Made by a program: the position numbers and the translations under genes. This document shows positions 33,943-43,423 of a stretch of 64,000 bases of DNA, one piece after another. The DNA is taken from assembly GCA_964242735.1 (NCBI GenBank), contig CAXTAK010000005.1, positions 1 to 64,000 of the forward strand. Direction: 5' to 3'. The stretch is from CADCUY01 sp964242735 (lineage in GTDB: Bacteria > Actinomycetota > Actinomycetes > Actinomycetales > Quadrisphaeraceae). The notes below the pieces were generated by a model. The model searched no databases. It was given only the letters and a program-made list of their open reading frames with translations, and was not told the DNA's origin. Each line of letters begins with the position of its first letter. The first letter of the stretch is position 1.

Positions 33943-35565
33943 TCAGTAGCGGAACCGGCCGACGAGGGCCTGCATGTCCGACGCCATCCGGGCGAGCTCC
34001 GCCGCGGCCTCCTGCGTGCCCGTGGCGCCACCTGTGGTCTCCGCCGTCGCGGCGGCGACCGCTGTGATGTTCGCCGCGATCTCCCCGACACCGGTCGCGG
34101 CGTCGGCCACGTTGCGGGCCATCTCGTTGGTGGTCGCGGTCTGCTCCTCCACCGCCGAGGCGATGGTGGCCTGGCTGTCGTTGATGTCCGCGATGATCTC
34201 GGAGATCTCCTCGATGGCGGTGACCGCCGCGGCCGTGTCCCCCTGGATCGCGGTCACCCGCGTCGCGATGTCCTCCGTCGCCCGCGCCGTCTCCTGCGCC
34301 AGCTCCTTCACCTCGTTCGCCACCACCGCGAAGCCCTTCCCCGCCTCGCCGGCGCGCGCCGCCTCGATCGTCGCGTTCAGCGCCAGCAGGTTCGTCTGCT
34401 GCGCGATCGAGGTGATCACCTTGACCACGTCGCCGATCTCCGCTGACGACGTGCCCAGCCGGGTGACGGTCTCGGACGCGGCCTGCGCCTTCTCCACCGC
34501 ACGGGACGCGACCTGCGTCGCGCCGGTGGCGTTGGCGGCGATCTCGCGGATCGAGGCGCCCATCTCCTCGGTGCCGGCGGCGACGGTCTGCACCCGGGTG
34601 GAGACCTCCTCGGCCGCCGCGGAGACGACGCCGGACTGCGCGGCGGACTCCTGCGCGGAGCTCGTCATCTGCGTGGAGGTCGCGGTCAGCTCCTCCGACG
34701 CCGTGGACAGGGTCTGGGCGTTGCCGTCGATCGCGGTCATCGCCTCGGCGAGGTTGTCCAGCGCGGCGTTCAGCGCCACGCCCATGCGCCCCACCTCGTC
34801 GCGGGATGTGACCTCGAGGCGCCGGTCGAGGCGCCCTTCCGCCAGGCCGTCGAGGACCTCGGCGGTGCGCACCAGCGGCCCGGTGATCACCCGGGCGATG
34901 AACAGCGCCACGGCCACGCCGATCACGGCGGCGGCGACCAGCAGGGAGGCGATGAGCATCCGCGTCGACTCGTCGGCGGCCTCCGTGGCGGCCGCCCGGG
35001 CCCGCGCGTCCTCCTGGGCGATCTCGGTCACCTCGTCCAGGGCCTCACGCGCCCCCTCGACGATGGGGGCGGCGCTGTCGTCGCGCACCGTCTCGTAGGC
35101 GGTGTAGTCCTTGGCCTGCGCCAGGATCAGCAGCTTCTCGTCGCGCAGCGCCCGCCAGCTCAGGAACTCGCTCCGGAAGGTGAGACCGGCCTGAGGGGTG
35201 CGGGCGACGTCGATGTGCTTGTAGTCGACCCAGGCGGCGTCGAGCGCGGCGTCCGCGGCCGCGATCTCGGCGAGCGTGCTGGCGTGAGTGGCGACGTCCT
35301 GGGCCAGGGCGAGCTCCGCGACGAGGTAGCGGCTCTCCTCGAAGGACGCGCGCATGGCGCCGGCGCTGGTGATGGCGCGGAGGTCCGTGCCCACCAGCTC
35401 GTCCACCCGCTGCTGCGCGGCCGCCGTGCGGGAGATGCCCAGCGCTCCGACGCCCACCGTCAGGACGATCATGACCGTGAAGCCGGTCAGCAGCTTGCGC
35501 CCCGTGCTGAGATCGCGCAGCCGGGCCATCGGTGAGCGGCGCCAGCCGCGAGTCGCAGTCCTCAT
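33943..35565 (-). CDS. Methyl-accepting chemotaxis protein
   Basis: A 540-aa transmembrane chemoreceptor. Helix 1 lies near residues 25-47; a helical sensor of about 150 residues resembles the four-helix-bundle MCP type; helix 2 is near 195-217; a HAMP domain follows, then the signalling hairpin with the highly conserved tip IAQQTNLLALNATIEAARAG and flanking VVANEVKELAQETARATEDI. It has no C-terminal pentapeptide for CheR. No cheA, cheW or cheY gene is in the window. It lies inside the nucleoside salvage region, but its ligand is unknown. Confidence 0.93.
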   Translation of the reverse strand: MRTATRGWRRSPMARLRDLSTGRKLLTGFTVMIVLTVGVGALGISRTAAAQQRVDELVGTDLRAITSAGAMRASFEESRYLVAELALAQDVATHASTLAEIAAADAALDAAWVDYKHIDVARTPQAGLTFRSEFLSWRALRDEKLLILAQAKDYTAYETVRDDSAAPIVEGAREALDEVTEIAQEDARARAAATEAADESTRMLIASLLVAAAVIGVAVALFIARVITGPLVRTAEVLDGLAEGRLDRRLEVTSRDEVGRMGVALNAALDNLAEAMTAIDGNAQTLSTASEELTATSTQMTSSAQESAAQSGVVSAAAEEVSTRVQTVAAGTEEMGASIREIAANATGATQVASRAVEKAQAASETVTRLGTSSAEIGDVVKVITSIAQQTNLLALNATIEAARAGEAGKGFAVVANEVKELAQETARATEDIATRVTAIQGDTAAAVTAIEEISEIIADINDSQATIASAVEEQTATTNEMARNVADAATGVGEIAANITAVAAATAETTGGATGTQEAAAELARMASDMQALVGRFRY

Positions 35566-35703
35566 CGTGGGGTCCTCAGTCCTCGGGGCACACCGCTGTC
35601 GCGGGTCCCGAGGTGATCGGTCGTCGCCCCCACGGGCTTGAGCGTCGGCGCGCTCCCGTGCGGGCGGCGCGCAGGCGGTGGTCGGCGCGCGCGAGGATGG
35701 GGC

Positions 35704-37716
35704 ATGGCCACCTCGACCACCTCCGAGCAGTCCACCGCTCCGCGCTCCGGGCTCGACCTCGCCTGGCTCGACGCGGGCGTCCGCCCCCAGGACGACCTCT
35801 ACGAGCACGTCAGCGGCCGGTGGCTGCGCGAGCACGAGATCCCCGCCGACCGGGCCACCGACGGTGCCTTCCGGACCCTGCACGACCAGGCGGAGCGCGA
35901 CGTCCGCGCGATCATCGACGGTGCGGCGTCGACGTCGGCCGCAGCGCCGGGCAGCCCCGAGCAGCGCATCGGGGACCTCTACGCCTCCTTCCTGGACGAG
36001 GGCGCCGTCGAGGCGGCCGGCACCGAGCCGGTGCGCCCCCTCCTGCAGGAGGTCGCCGCGGCGCCCGACCGCACCGCCCTGGCCGCGCTGCTCGGGCGCG
36101 CCGAGCGCGAGGGCCTCGCCGCGCTCGTCGGCGCCTACGTCGACACCGATGCCAGGGACTCCACCCGCTACCTGGTGCACCTGACCCAGTCGGGCCTGGG
36201 CCTGCCCGACGAGTCGTACTACCGCGACGACGCGCACGCCGCGGTGCGCACGGCGTACGCCGAGCACCTCGCGGTGATGGCCGACCTCCTCGACCTCCCG
36301 GCCCTGCTGGGCCACGCCGACGGCGCGGCGGTGGCCGCCGTCGTCCTCGACCTGGAGACGGCGGTCGCCGCGCAGCACTGGGACGTCGTGGCGAACCGGG
36401 ACGCCGAGCGCACGTACACCCTGATGACCGCCGAGCAGCTGCTCGACCTGGCACCCGGCTTCGACTGGGCGGCGTGGCGCACCGGGCTCGGCGCCCCCGA
36501 GAGCGCGACCTCCGAGGTCGTGGTCCGCCAGCCCAGCGCCGTCGCGGGCACCGCCGCGCTGTGGGCGGAGCGCCCCGTGGAGGCGTGGCGGGCCTGGCTC
36601 GCGCTGCGCACCGGGGTGCGCGCGGCGCCCTACCTGTCCACCCCGCTCGTGCAGGCGCACTTCGACTTCTACGGGCGCACGCTGTCGGGCACCACCGAGC
36701 TGCGCGAGCGGTGGAAGCGGGGCGTGTCCCTCGTGGAGGGGGCGCTCGGCGACGCCGTCGGCGAGCTGTACGTGCAGCGGCACTTCCCCGCGGCGTCGAA
36801 GGACCGGATGGTCACCTTGGTGGCGACCCTGGTGGAGGCGTACCGCGCCAGCATCACCTCCCTGGACTGGATGGGCCCCGGCACCCGCGAGCGCGCCCTG
36901 GCCAAGCTGGACGCCTTCACCCCCAAGATCGGCTACCCCGCGCGGTGGAAGGACTACGACGCCCTGGTGGTGGACCCCCGCGACCTCCTCGGCAACGTGC
37001 GGCGCTCCGGCGCGCTGGAGACCGACCGGGAGCTGGCCAAGCTCGGGGAGCCGGTGGACCGCGACGAGTGGTTCATGACCCCGCAGACCGTCAACGCCTA
37101 CTACAACCCCGGGATGAACGAGATCGTCTTCCCCGCGGCGATCCTGCAGCCGCCGTTCTTCGACCCCAGCGCGGACGACGCGGCGAACTACGGGGGCATC
37201 GGCGCGGTCATCGGCCACGAGATCGGACACGGCTTCGACGACCAGGGCAGCCGGTACGACGGGGAGGGCAACCTCGTGGACTGGTGGACGCCGGAGGACC
37301 GCGCGGAGTTCGAGCGGCGGACGGCGGCGCTGGTCGCGCAGTACTCCGCGCTCAGCCCGCGGGGGCTGCCGGAGCGCCGGGTGAACGGGGAGCTCACCAT
37401 CGGGGAGAACATCGGCGACCTGGGGGGTCTGGCGATCGCCCTGAAGGCGTACGCCCTGGCCCTGGACGGGGCTGAACCGCCCGTGGTCGACGGGCTCACC
37501 GGGCTGCAGCGGGTCTTCTTCGGGTGGGCGCAGGTGTGGCGCTCCCTGGTGCGCGACCAGGAGGCGGTGCGGCGGCTCGCCGTCGACCCGCACTCCCCGC
37601 CGGACCTGCGCTGCAACGCGGTGGTGACCAACCTCGACGCCTTCCACGAGGCGTTCGCCGTGGTGCCCGGTGACGCGCTGTACCGCCCGGAGGAGGAGCG
37701 GGTGCGCATCTGGTGA
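35704..37716 (+). CDS. M13 (neprilysin/PepO) family metallopeptidase
   Basis: A 670-aa zinc endopeptidase without signal peptide or membrane helix, so probably cytosolic, as PepO is. The substrate-binding NAYYNPGMNEIVFPA is near residue 465, the zinc-binding VIGHEIGHGFDDQG near residue 502, and the third-ligand region GENIGDLGGLAIA near residue 560. The C-terminal NLDAFHEAFAV ending in Trp is also typical. ATG 35704 is preceded 5 nt by GAGGAT, a possible weak -10. It probably degrades peptides of up to a few kDa; physiological targets are unknown. Confidence 0.93.
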   Translation: MATSTTSEQSTAPRSGLDLAWLDAGVRPQDDLYEHVSGRWLREHEIPADRATDGAFRTLHDQAERDVRAIIDGAASTSAAAPGSPEQRIGDLYASFLDEGAVEAAGTEPVRPLLQEVAAAPDRTALAALLGRAEREGLAALVGAYVDTDARDSTRYLVHLTQSGLGLPDESYYRDDAHAAVRTAYAEHLAVMADLLDLPALLGHADGAAVAAVVLDLETAVAAQHWDVVANRDAERTYTLMTAEQLLDLAPGFDWAAWRTGLGAPESATSEVVVRQPSAVAGTAALWAERPVEAWRAWLALRTGVRAAPYLSTPLVQAHFDFYGRTLSGTTELRERWKRGVSLVEGALGDAVGELYVQRHFPAASKDRMVTLVATLVEAYRASITSLDWMGPGTRERALAKLDAFTPKIGYPARWKDYDALVVDPRDLLGNVRRSGALETDRELAKLGEPVDRDEWFMTPQTVNAYYNPGMNEIVFPAAILQPPFFDPSADDAANYGGIGAVIGHEIGHGFDDQGSRYDGEGNLVDWWTPEDRAEFERRTAALVAQYSALSPRGLPERRVNGELTIGENIGDLGGLAIALKAYALALDGAEPPVVDGLTGLQRVFFGWAQVWRSLVRDQEAVRRLAVDPHSPPDLRCNAVVTNLDAFHEAFAVVPGDALYRPEEERVRIW

Positions 37717-37749
37717 GCCCGGGTGGTCCCGGGCGAGGCGCTGGTGGGT

Positions 37750-38838
37750 CTACAGCTCCCAGCCCGGCACCACCACGTGCTCCAGCATCGCCGTCCGGGT
37801 GCCCTGGTCGGTGAAGGCGGCGTCGAGGGCGTCGAGGGTGACCTGTCGCAGGTCGTCCCACGTCCAGCCCGCGTGCTCGACGAGCAGCGCCATCTCGTCG
37901 GTGAGCGTCGTCCCGGTCCACAGCCGGTCGTCGCTGGAGAGCGTGATCGTGAGACCGAGGTCGCGCAGCGCGGTGACCTGGTGGCCGGCGATGCTCGGTG
38001 ACGCGCCGGTCTGGACGTTGCTGCGCGGGCAGACCTCCAGGGGCACCTGCCGGTCGCGCACGTGGGAGGCGACTCGGCCCAGGCGCGGACCGTCGTGGTC
38101 GCCCCGCCCGTGCTCGACGTCCTCCAGCACCCTCACCCCGTGCCCGATGCGGGAGGCGCCGACGGCGAGGGCCTGCGCGACCGACTCCGGGCCGACGGCC
38201 TCGCCGGCGTGCACGGTGAAGGGGAACAGGGCCTCGCGCAGCAGCGCGAAGGCCTCGGCGTGGTCGGTGGCGGGGAAGCCGATCTCCGGACCGGCGATGT
38301 CGAAGCCGACGACCCCGTCGTCGCGGAAGGCCAGCGCGGTGCGCGCGGCCTCCACCGAGCGGTCGGCCTGGCGCATCGCGCACACGATGGCGCGGGCGGT
38401 GATCGGCCGGCCCGCCTCGGCGGCGGCGCTCTCCCCCGAGCGCAGGCCCGCGACGACGGCCGCGACGACGTCGTCCATGCCCAGCCCGCCCTGGGTGCTC
38501 AGCTCGGGGGCGAAGCGCGACTCGGCGTAGACCACGCCGTCGGCGGCGAGGTCGAGCACCGCCTCGTGGGCCACCCGGGTGAGGGCGGGCGCGGTCTGCA
38601 GCACCGCGGTGGTGTGCGCGAAGGGCTCGAGGAAGCTGGCGAGCGACCCCGAGTCGGCCTGCGCCTCGACCCAGTCGCGCAGCGCGTCGGCGTCGGTGCG
38701 GGGCAGCTCGTGGCCGATGTCGGCGGCGAGCTCGAGCAGGGTCTGCGCGCGCATCCCGCCGTCGAGGTGGTCGTGCAGGACGACCTTGGGCGCGGCGGCG
38801 AGCTCGGCGCGGGTGGGTGGCGCGGTGGGGTCGGTCAC
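37750..38838 (-). CDS. add: Adenosine deaminase
   Basis: A 362-aa enzyme converting (deoxy)adenosine to (deoxy)inosine, which PunA can then split. Zinc and catalytic motifs are LHDHLDGGMR near residue 24, TVHAGEAVGPES near residue 209, the RIGHGVR His pair region and LSSDDRLWTG. GTG 38838 is preferred because TACAGT lies 7 nt before it; a GTG at 38847 would overlap that hexamer. It lies in the same block as deoA, cdd and the importer genes and in the same direction. Confidence 0.95.
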   Translation of the reverse strand: MTDPTAPPTRAELAAAPKVVLHDHLDGGMRAQTLLELAADIGHELPRTDADALRDWVEAQADSGSLASFLEPFAHTTAVLQTAPALTRVAHEAVLDLAADGVVYAESRFAPELSTQGGLGMDDVVAAVVAGLRSGESAAAEAGRPITARAIVCAMRQADRSVEAARTALAFRDDGVVGFDIAGPEIGFPATDHAEAFALLREALFPFTVHAGEAVGPESVAQALAVGASRIGHGVRVLEDVEHGRGDHDGPRLGRVASHVRDRQVPLEVCPRSNVQTGASPSIAGHQVTALRDLGLTITLSSDDRLWTGTTLTDEMALLVEHAGWTWDDLRQVTLDALDAAFTDQGTRTAMLEHVVVPGWEL

Positions 38839-38845
38839 GCGCGTC

Positions 38846-38851
38846 ACTGTA
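38846..38851 (-). promoter_or_regulatory. Leaderless -10 (TACAGT) for add
   Basis: TACAGT reads leftward 7 nt before the GTG at 38838. Confidence 0.4.
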
Positions 38852-38882
38852 GGTCTGCGCCCAGCACGTGCACCCCCGGTGC

Positions 38883-39033
38883 ATGGCGCGCTGGCGGACC
38901 ACCCTCGTGATCGACGACGACCTGGTCGGCAACGTCGTGCGCCAGTACGCGCTGACGACGACGACCGAGGCGGTGGACCTCGCGCTGCGCAAGGCGCCGG
39001 TGCCGATGACCCGTGACGACCCCACTGCCCGGC
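38883..39033 (+). pseudogene. VapB-type antitoxin remnant
   Basis: From ATG 38883 the translation begins RWRTTLVIDDDLV and continues with an ALTTTTEAVDLALRKA segment. This matches the N-terminal ribbon-helix-helix of VapB (PF09957) antitoxins, which bind their own operator. After about 36 residues the similarity stops. The frame stays open into the antisense strand of deoA instead of giving the normal C-terminal toxin-binding tail, and no VapC PIN-domain gene follows. It is probably a decayed toxin-antitoxin locus cut by the convergent deoA end. A solo DNA-binding peptide is the alternative. Confidence 0.55.
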
Positions 39034-40350
39034 TCAACCGGCGATGCGCTCGAGCACCACCGGCGTCCCGGCCGCGGCGGTACCGGCTGCCGCGATGTCC
39101 CACCCGCCCTCGAGGGCCTCCAGCGCGCGGGCGAAGCGCTCGGGGGTGTCGGTGTGCAGCGTCACCAGCGGCTGCCCGGCGCGGACGACGTCCCCGGGCC
39201 TCGCGTGCAGCTCCACCCCGGCGCCGGCCTGCACCGGCTCGCCCTGGCGCGCCCGCCCCGCGCCGAGACGCCACGCGGCGACGCCGACGGCCAGGGCGTC
39301 GAGGCGGGCGAGCACCCCGGCGCCGCCCGCGGTCACCACGTGGGTGTGCGCGGCGGTGGGCAGCGGGGCCCGGCTCTCCCCACCCTGCGCGGTGATCATC
39401 GCGTGCCACACGTCCATCGCGGAGCCGTCGCGGAGCTTGTCGGCCGGGTCGACGCCGGTGACCCCGGCGGCGGTGAGCATCTCGGCGGCGAGGGCCAGCA
39501 CGAGCTCCACGACGTCCGGGGGGCCCCCACCGGCGAGCACCTCGAGGCTCTCGCGGACCTCCAGGGCGTTGCCGGCGGTCAGGCCCAGGGGCGTGGCCAT
39601 GTCGGTGAGCAGCGCCGTGGTGGCCACCCCCGCGCCGGAGCCCAGGGCCACCATGGTGGCGGCGAGCTCGCGGGCGTCGGCGAGCTCCTTCATGAAGGCA
39701 CCGGAGCCGACCTTGACGTCGAGCACCAGCGCCCCGGTGCCCTCGGCGATCTTCTTGCTCATGATCGAGCTGGCGATGAGCGGGATGGACGGGACGGTGC
39801 CGGTGACGTCGCGCAGGGCGTAGAGCTTCCTGTCCGCCGGCGCCAGGCCCGGCCCCGCGGCGCAGACGACGGCGCCGACGGACTCCAGCTGGGCCCGCAC
39901 CTGCGAGGTGGTGAGGTCCGCGCGCCACCCCGGGATCGACTCCAGCTTGTCGAGGGTGCCGCCGGTGTGGCCGAGCCCGCGGCCGGACAGCTGCGGCACC
40001 GCGACGCCGTGCGCGGCGACCAGCGGCGCGAGCGGCAGGGTGGTCTTGTCACCGACCCCGCCGGTGGAGTGCTTGTCGGCGGTGGGCAGCGGCCTGCCGT
40101 CGCGGGTGAGGTCGGTGAAGTCCAGCCGCTCCCCCGAGGCGATCATCGCCGCCGTCCAGGTGCGCACCTCGCGGGCGTCGAGGCCGTGGAGCAGCACGGC
40201 CATGGCCAGTGCCGCCATCTGCTCGTCGGCGACCGCGCCGCGCGTGTAGGCGTCGAGCACCCAGGTGATCTGGGGGTCGGTCAGGGCGAGGCGGTCGCGC
40301 TTGGCGGCGATGACGTCGACGGCGTCGAAGGGCTCAGCAGTGCTCACCAC
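39034..40350 (-). CDS. deoA: Thymidine phosphorylase
   Basis: A 438-aa pyrimidine nucleoside phosphorylase, which releases thymine or uracil and deoxyribose-1-phosphate. Active-site elements are DKHSTGGVGDKTTLPLAP near residue 90, GRGLGHTGGTLDKLESIPG near residue 124, the Arg/Ser/Lys in LYALRDVTGTVPSIPLIASSIMSKKIA near residue 180, and DVKVGSGAFMK. The start is one of two adjacent GTG codons (40350 or 40347) after a G-rich tract. It lies downstream of cdd; deoxyuridine from Cdd is one of its substrates. Confidence 0.95.
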   Translation of the reverse strand: MVSTAEPFDAVDVIAAKRDRLALTDPQITWVLDAYTRGAVADEQMAALAMAVLLHGLDAREVRTWTAAMIASGERLDFTDLTRDGRPLPTADKHSTGGVGDKTTLPLAPLVAAHGVAVPQLSGRGLGHTGGTLDKLESIPGWRADLTTSQVRAQLESVGAVVCAAGPGLAPADRKLYALRDVTGTVPSIPLIASSIMSKKIAEGTGALVLDVKVGSGAFMKELADARELAATMVALGSGAGVATTALLTDMATPLGLTAGNALEVRESLEVLAGGGPPDVVELVLALAAEMLTAAGVTGVDPADKLRDGSAMDVWHAMITAQGGESRAPLPTAAHTHVVTAGGAGVLARLDALAVGVAAWRLGAGRARQGEPVQAGAGVELHARPGDVVRAGQPLVTLHTDTPERFARALEALEGGWDIAAAGTAAAGTPVVLERIAG

Positions 40351-40413
40351 CCCACCCTCCCAGGCCCCCGACCGCAGGTGCGGGAGCAGGAGCGGCGCCC
40401 CGCGGACAGCGGG

Positions 40414-40818
40414 TCAGTGGCCGCGCAGGTCGTCGGGGCCGAAGGCGTCGGGCAGCACCTGCGCCATCGTGCGCACCCCGCGCGGGGTCTGGACCAGGAG
40501 CCCCGCGCCCCCGTGCTCGTGCAGCAGCTGGCGGCACCGCCCGCACGGCATGATCGTCGCCCCGTCCCCGGCCACGCACGTGAACGCGACCAGTCGCCCA
40601 CCGCCACCGGCGACCAGCGAGGAGACCAGACCGCACTCCGCGCACAGCGTCACCCCGTACCCGGCGTTCTCCACGTTGCACCCGACGACGACCCGGCCGT
40701 CGTCCACGAGCGCCGCCGCCCCGACGGGGAAGCCCGAGTACGGCGCGTACGCGCGGCCCATGACCTCCACCGCGCGGGCGTGCAGGAGCTCCCAGTCGAC
40801 CTGCGGCCCAGCTGCCAC
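40414..40818 (-). CDS. cdd: Cytidine deaminase
   Basis: A 134-aa homotetramer-type enzyme converting (deoxy)cytidine to (deoxy)uridine. YAPYSGFPVGAAALV is at residues 22-36, NVENAGYGVTLCAEC carries the catalytic Glu and first zinc Cys, and MPCGRCRQLL carries the other two Cys. GTG 40818 is preferred, with GAAGGG about 9 nt upstream inside the end of the permease gene; a TTG at 40827 that overlaps the permease stop is the alternative. Position after the importer genes fits uptake followed by deamination. Confidence 0.95.
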   Translation of the reverse strand: MAAGPQVDWELLHARAVEVMGRAYAPYSGFPVGAAALVDDGRVVVGCNVENAGYGVTLCAECGLVSSLVAGGGGRLVAFTCVAGDGATIMPCGRCRQLLHEHGGAGLLVQTPRGVRTMAQVLPDAFGPDDLRGH

Positions 40819-40823
40819 CGCGC

Positions 40824-42125
40824 TCAACCCTTCACGTAGGGGACGCCGCCGGCGGCGGGGGCCCGGACCCGCCCGACGAGGCCGGCGACGGCGAGCAGCG
40901 TGGCCAGGTACGGCGCCATCAGGAGGAACTCGCTCGGGATGGGGGTGTCGAGCCCGTTGAGGATGTCCTGCAGGTTGGTCGCGAACCCGAACAGCAGCGC
41001 CGCGGCCAGCGCGCCCCGCGGGCTGTACCGCCCGAAGATCATCGCCGCGAGGGCGATGTAGCCCTTGCCAGCGCTCATCTCCTCCGCGAAGGCCAGGGAC
41101 GCCCCCAGGGTCAGCATCGCCCCGCCCAGCCCGGCGAGGGCACCGCTGAGCAGCACGTTGACGAAGCGGGTGCGGTTGACGTCGATGCCGACGGTGTCGG
41201 CGGCCTGCGGGTGCTCCCCCACCGCCCGCACCCGCAGCCCCCACCGGGTCCTGAACAGGGCGATGTGCAGGACCACCACGGCCGCGTACATGAGGTACAC
41301 CACGACCGACTGGCGGAACAGCACCGGCCCGAGGACGGGGATGTCGGCCAGCAGCGGGATCGCCACCGGCCCCAGGCCCGGGGGGGTGTTGTAGGTCTGC
41401 GCGTCCTGGGTGAGCACGGTGGAGTACGCGAAGCTGGTCAGCCCCGCGACGAGCACGTTGAGCACCACCCCGACGATGATCTGGTTGACCAGGTAACGGA
41501 TGGCGAACACCGCCAGCAGCAGCCCCACCAGCGCCCCCGCGATCGGGGCGGCCACGAGCCCGACGTAGGCGCTGCCGGTGGTGCTGGCCACCACCGCGGC
41601 GAGGAACGCCCCGGCGAGCAGCTGACCCTCGATGGCGATGTTGACCACCCCGACGCGCTCGGAGACCACCCCGGAGAGCGCCCCCAGCACCAGCGGCACG
41701 CTGAGCAGCAGGGACCCGCCGAGCAGCCCGACGAGGGAGATGCGCTCCCCGCCGACCACCCAGACGAGGAAGGCGACGACGAACGCGAGCCCGTAGGCGG
41801 CCGGGAGCCACCGCGGGCCGCGCCGACCGGCGCGCACCGCCACCGCCGCCACTGCGGCGAGGCCCAGGCACACCAGGGCCAGGACCACACCGGTGGCGCG
41901 CACCGGCAGGCGCAGGTCGGGCAGCTGCACGGCCTCACCCCGGCCGGAGAGGCCGAAGGCGGAGCTGCCCGAGGGGGCCAGCAGCCCGAAGACCACCAGC
42001 GCCAGGATCCCCAGCACGCCCAGCAGGACGGGGGTGCGCCAGCTGCGCCGCGCCTCCCCGACCGGTGCGGGGGCGCCGGTGCTCGCCGACGGCGGCGCGC
42101 CGGGGGTGGCCGTGGAGGCGCTCAC
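40824..42125 (-). CDS. ABC transporter permease, nucleoside importer (NupQ/BmpA system)
   Basis: A 433-aa inner-membrane permease of the BPD_transp_2 type found with BMP-family binding proteins. Ten or so helices are present, with the conserved VGVVNIAIEGQLLAGAF loop in the middle, RAVGEHPQAADTVGIDV and AEEMSAGKGYIALAAMIFGRYSPRG segments near the ATPase-coupling loop. The GTG overlaps the stop of the first permease (GTGA). It partners the other permease to form the channel. Confidence 0.92.
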   Translation of the reverse strand: MSASTATPGAPPSASTGAPAPVGEARRSWRTPVLLGVLGILALVVFGLLAPSGSSAFGLSGRGEAVQLPDLRLPVRATGVVLALVCLGLAAVAAVAVRAGRRGPRWLPAAYGLAFVVAFLVWVVGGERISLVGLLGGSLLLSVPLVLGALSGVVSERVGVVNIAIEGQLLAGAFLAAVVASTTGSAYVGLVAAPIAGALVGLLLAVFAIRYLVNQIIVGVVLNVLVAGLTSFAYSTVLTQDAQTYNTPPGLGPVAIPLLADIPVLGPVLFRQSVVVYLMYAAVVVLHIALFRTRWGLRVRAVGEHPQAADTVGIDVNRTRFVNVLLSGALAGLGGAMLTLGASLAFAEEMSAGKGYIALAAMIFGRYSPRGALAAALLFGFATNLQDILNGLDTPIPSEFLLMAPYLATLLAVAGLVGRVRAPAAGGVPYVKG

Positions 42126-43423
42126 GAGCCGGCCCGCGATGTCGTGGGGCTCGCCGCGCTGGATGCGGTGGTGGCGGATGCCGTGGTGGGCTCGAGCGTG
42201 GCGCCGCCGGCCGCGGCGGCTGGGCCGCGCCCGCCCGAGCGGCCCCGCCGGCCCGCCCGGGGCGCGAGCCCGAAGACGGTGCGCACCAGCGGTGGGGCGG
42301 CGATGAGCAGCACGATCACCGACTGCACCACCAGCACGATGTCGACCGGCGTGCCGGTCTGCGCCTGCATCAGCGGGGCCCCCGCGCGCAGCGCCCCGAA
42401 CAGCAGGCCCGCCCCGATCACCCCCAGCGGCCGGGAGCGGCCCAGCAGCGCCACGGTGATCGCGTCGGGCCCCAGGCTGCCCGCGATGCCCCCGGTCACG
42501 GCCCGCTCGGTGCCCAGGACCTGCGCGGCGCCGGCGAGCCCCGACAGGGTGCCGGCCAGCAGCATCACGCCCAGGTAGGCGCCCGGGATGGACATGCCGG
42601 CGGTGCGAGCGGCCGCGGGGTTGGCGCCGACCGCGCGGAAGCGGAACCCCACCGTGCTGCGCTCCAGCAGCCACCACACCCCCGCGGCCGCGCCCAGCGC
42701 CAGCAGCAGCCCGGCGTGCAGGCGGAAGCCCTCCCCCAGCAGCGGGGGCAGCGTGGCGGTGCCGGCGACCTGCGGGCTGATCGGGTTCGACGCACCGGGC
42801 CGCTGGAAGGACGGACGGGCCAGGAGGTACGCGACGAGGTACAGCGCCACGTAGTTCAGCATGATCGTGGTGATCACCTCGTGGGCCCCGGTGCGGGCGC
42901 GCAGGAAGCCGGCGATGCCACCCCACAGCGCCCCCGCCGCCATCCCGGCACCGACGGCCGCCACCAGGTGCACGACCGGGGGCAGGGAGACGGCGAACCC
43001 GACGTACCCCGCGGCGGCGGCCCCCACGAGCACCTGCCCCTGCCCGCCGATGTTGAACAGCCCGGCGCGGAAGGCCAGCGCCACCCCGAGCCCGGCGGCG
43101 ATCAGCGGGGTCGCGATGGTCAGCGTCTCGGTGATCGGGCGCACCCGGCGCAGGACGGTGTCGGCCTGCGGGTCGAACACCGCCCCCCGCAGCATCGCGC
43201 CGTAGGCGCCGGTGGCCGCGGTGAAGCCGCTGCGCAGGGTGTCGCCGGGCCGGGAGAAGAAGTACCCGGCCGCTGTGCGGGTCTCCTCGTCCGCGGCGGC
43301 GATGAGCAGGCCCCCGAGGACGAAGGCGAGGACGACGGCGAGCAGGGTGACCACCGCGCTGGAGGTGCGCAGGGCCACCAGCAGGGCGGAGGGGCGCGGT
43401 CCGGGCGACGCGGCGGCGCTCAC
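42122..43423 (-). CDS. ABC transporter permease, nucleoside importer (NupP type)
   Basis: A 433-aa permease of the same superfamily as the next gene. Helices flank FRAGLFNIGGQGQVLVGA, the family's coupling-loop region, and GAHEVITTIMLNYVALYLVAYLL and RAVGANPAAARTAGM motifs follow. The C-terminal 45 residues are Arg/Gly/Ala/Thr-rich and disordered. The start codon overlaps the ATPase stop, so ATPase and both permeases form a coupled set. Confidence 0.92.
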   Translation of the reverse strand: MSAAASPGPRPSALLVALRTSSAVVTLLAVVLAFVLGGLLIAAADEETRTAAGYFFSRPGDTLRSGFTAATGAYGAMLRGAVFDPQADTVLRRVRPITETLTIATPLIAAGLGVALAFRAGLFNIGGQGQVLVGAAAAGYVGFAVSLPPVVHLVAAVGAGMAAGALWGGIAGFLRARTGAHEVITTIMLNYVALYLVAYLLARPSFQRPGASNPISPQVAGTATLPPLLGEGFRLHAGLLLALGAAAGVWWLLERSTVGFRFRAVGANPAAARTAGMSIPGAYLGVMLLAGTLSGLAGAAQVLGTERAVTGGIAGSLGPDAITVALLGRSRPLGVIGAGLLFGALRAGAPLMQAQTGTPVDIVLVVQSVIVLLIAAPPLVRTVFGLAPRAGRRGRSGGRGPAAAAGGATLEPTTASATTASSAASPTTSRAGS

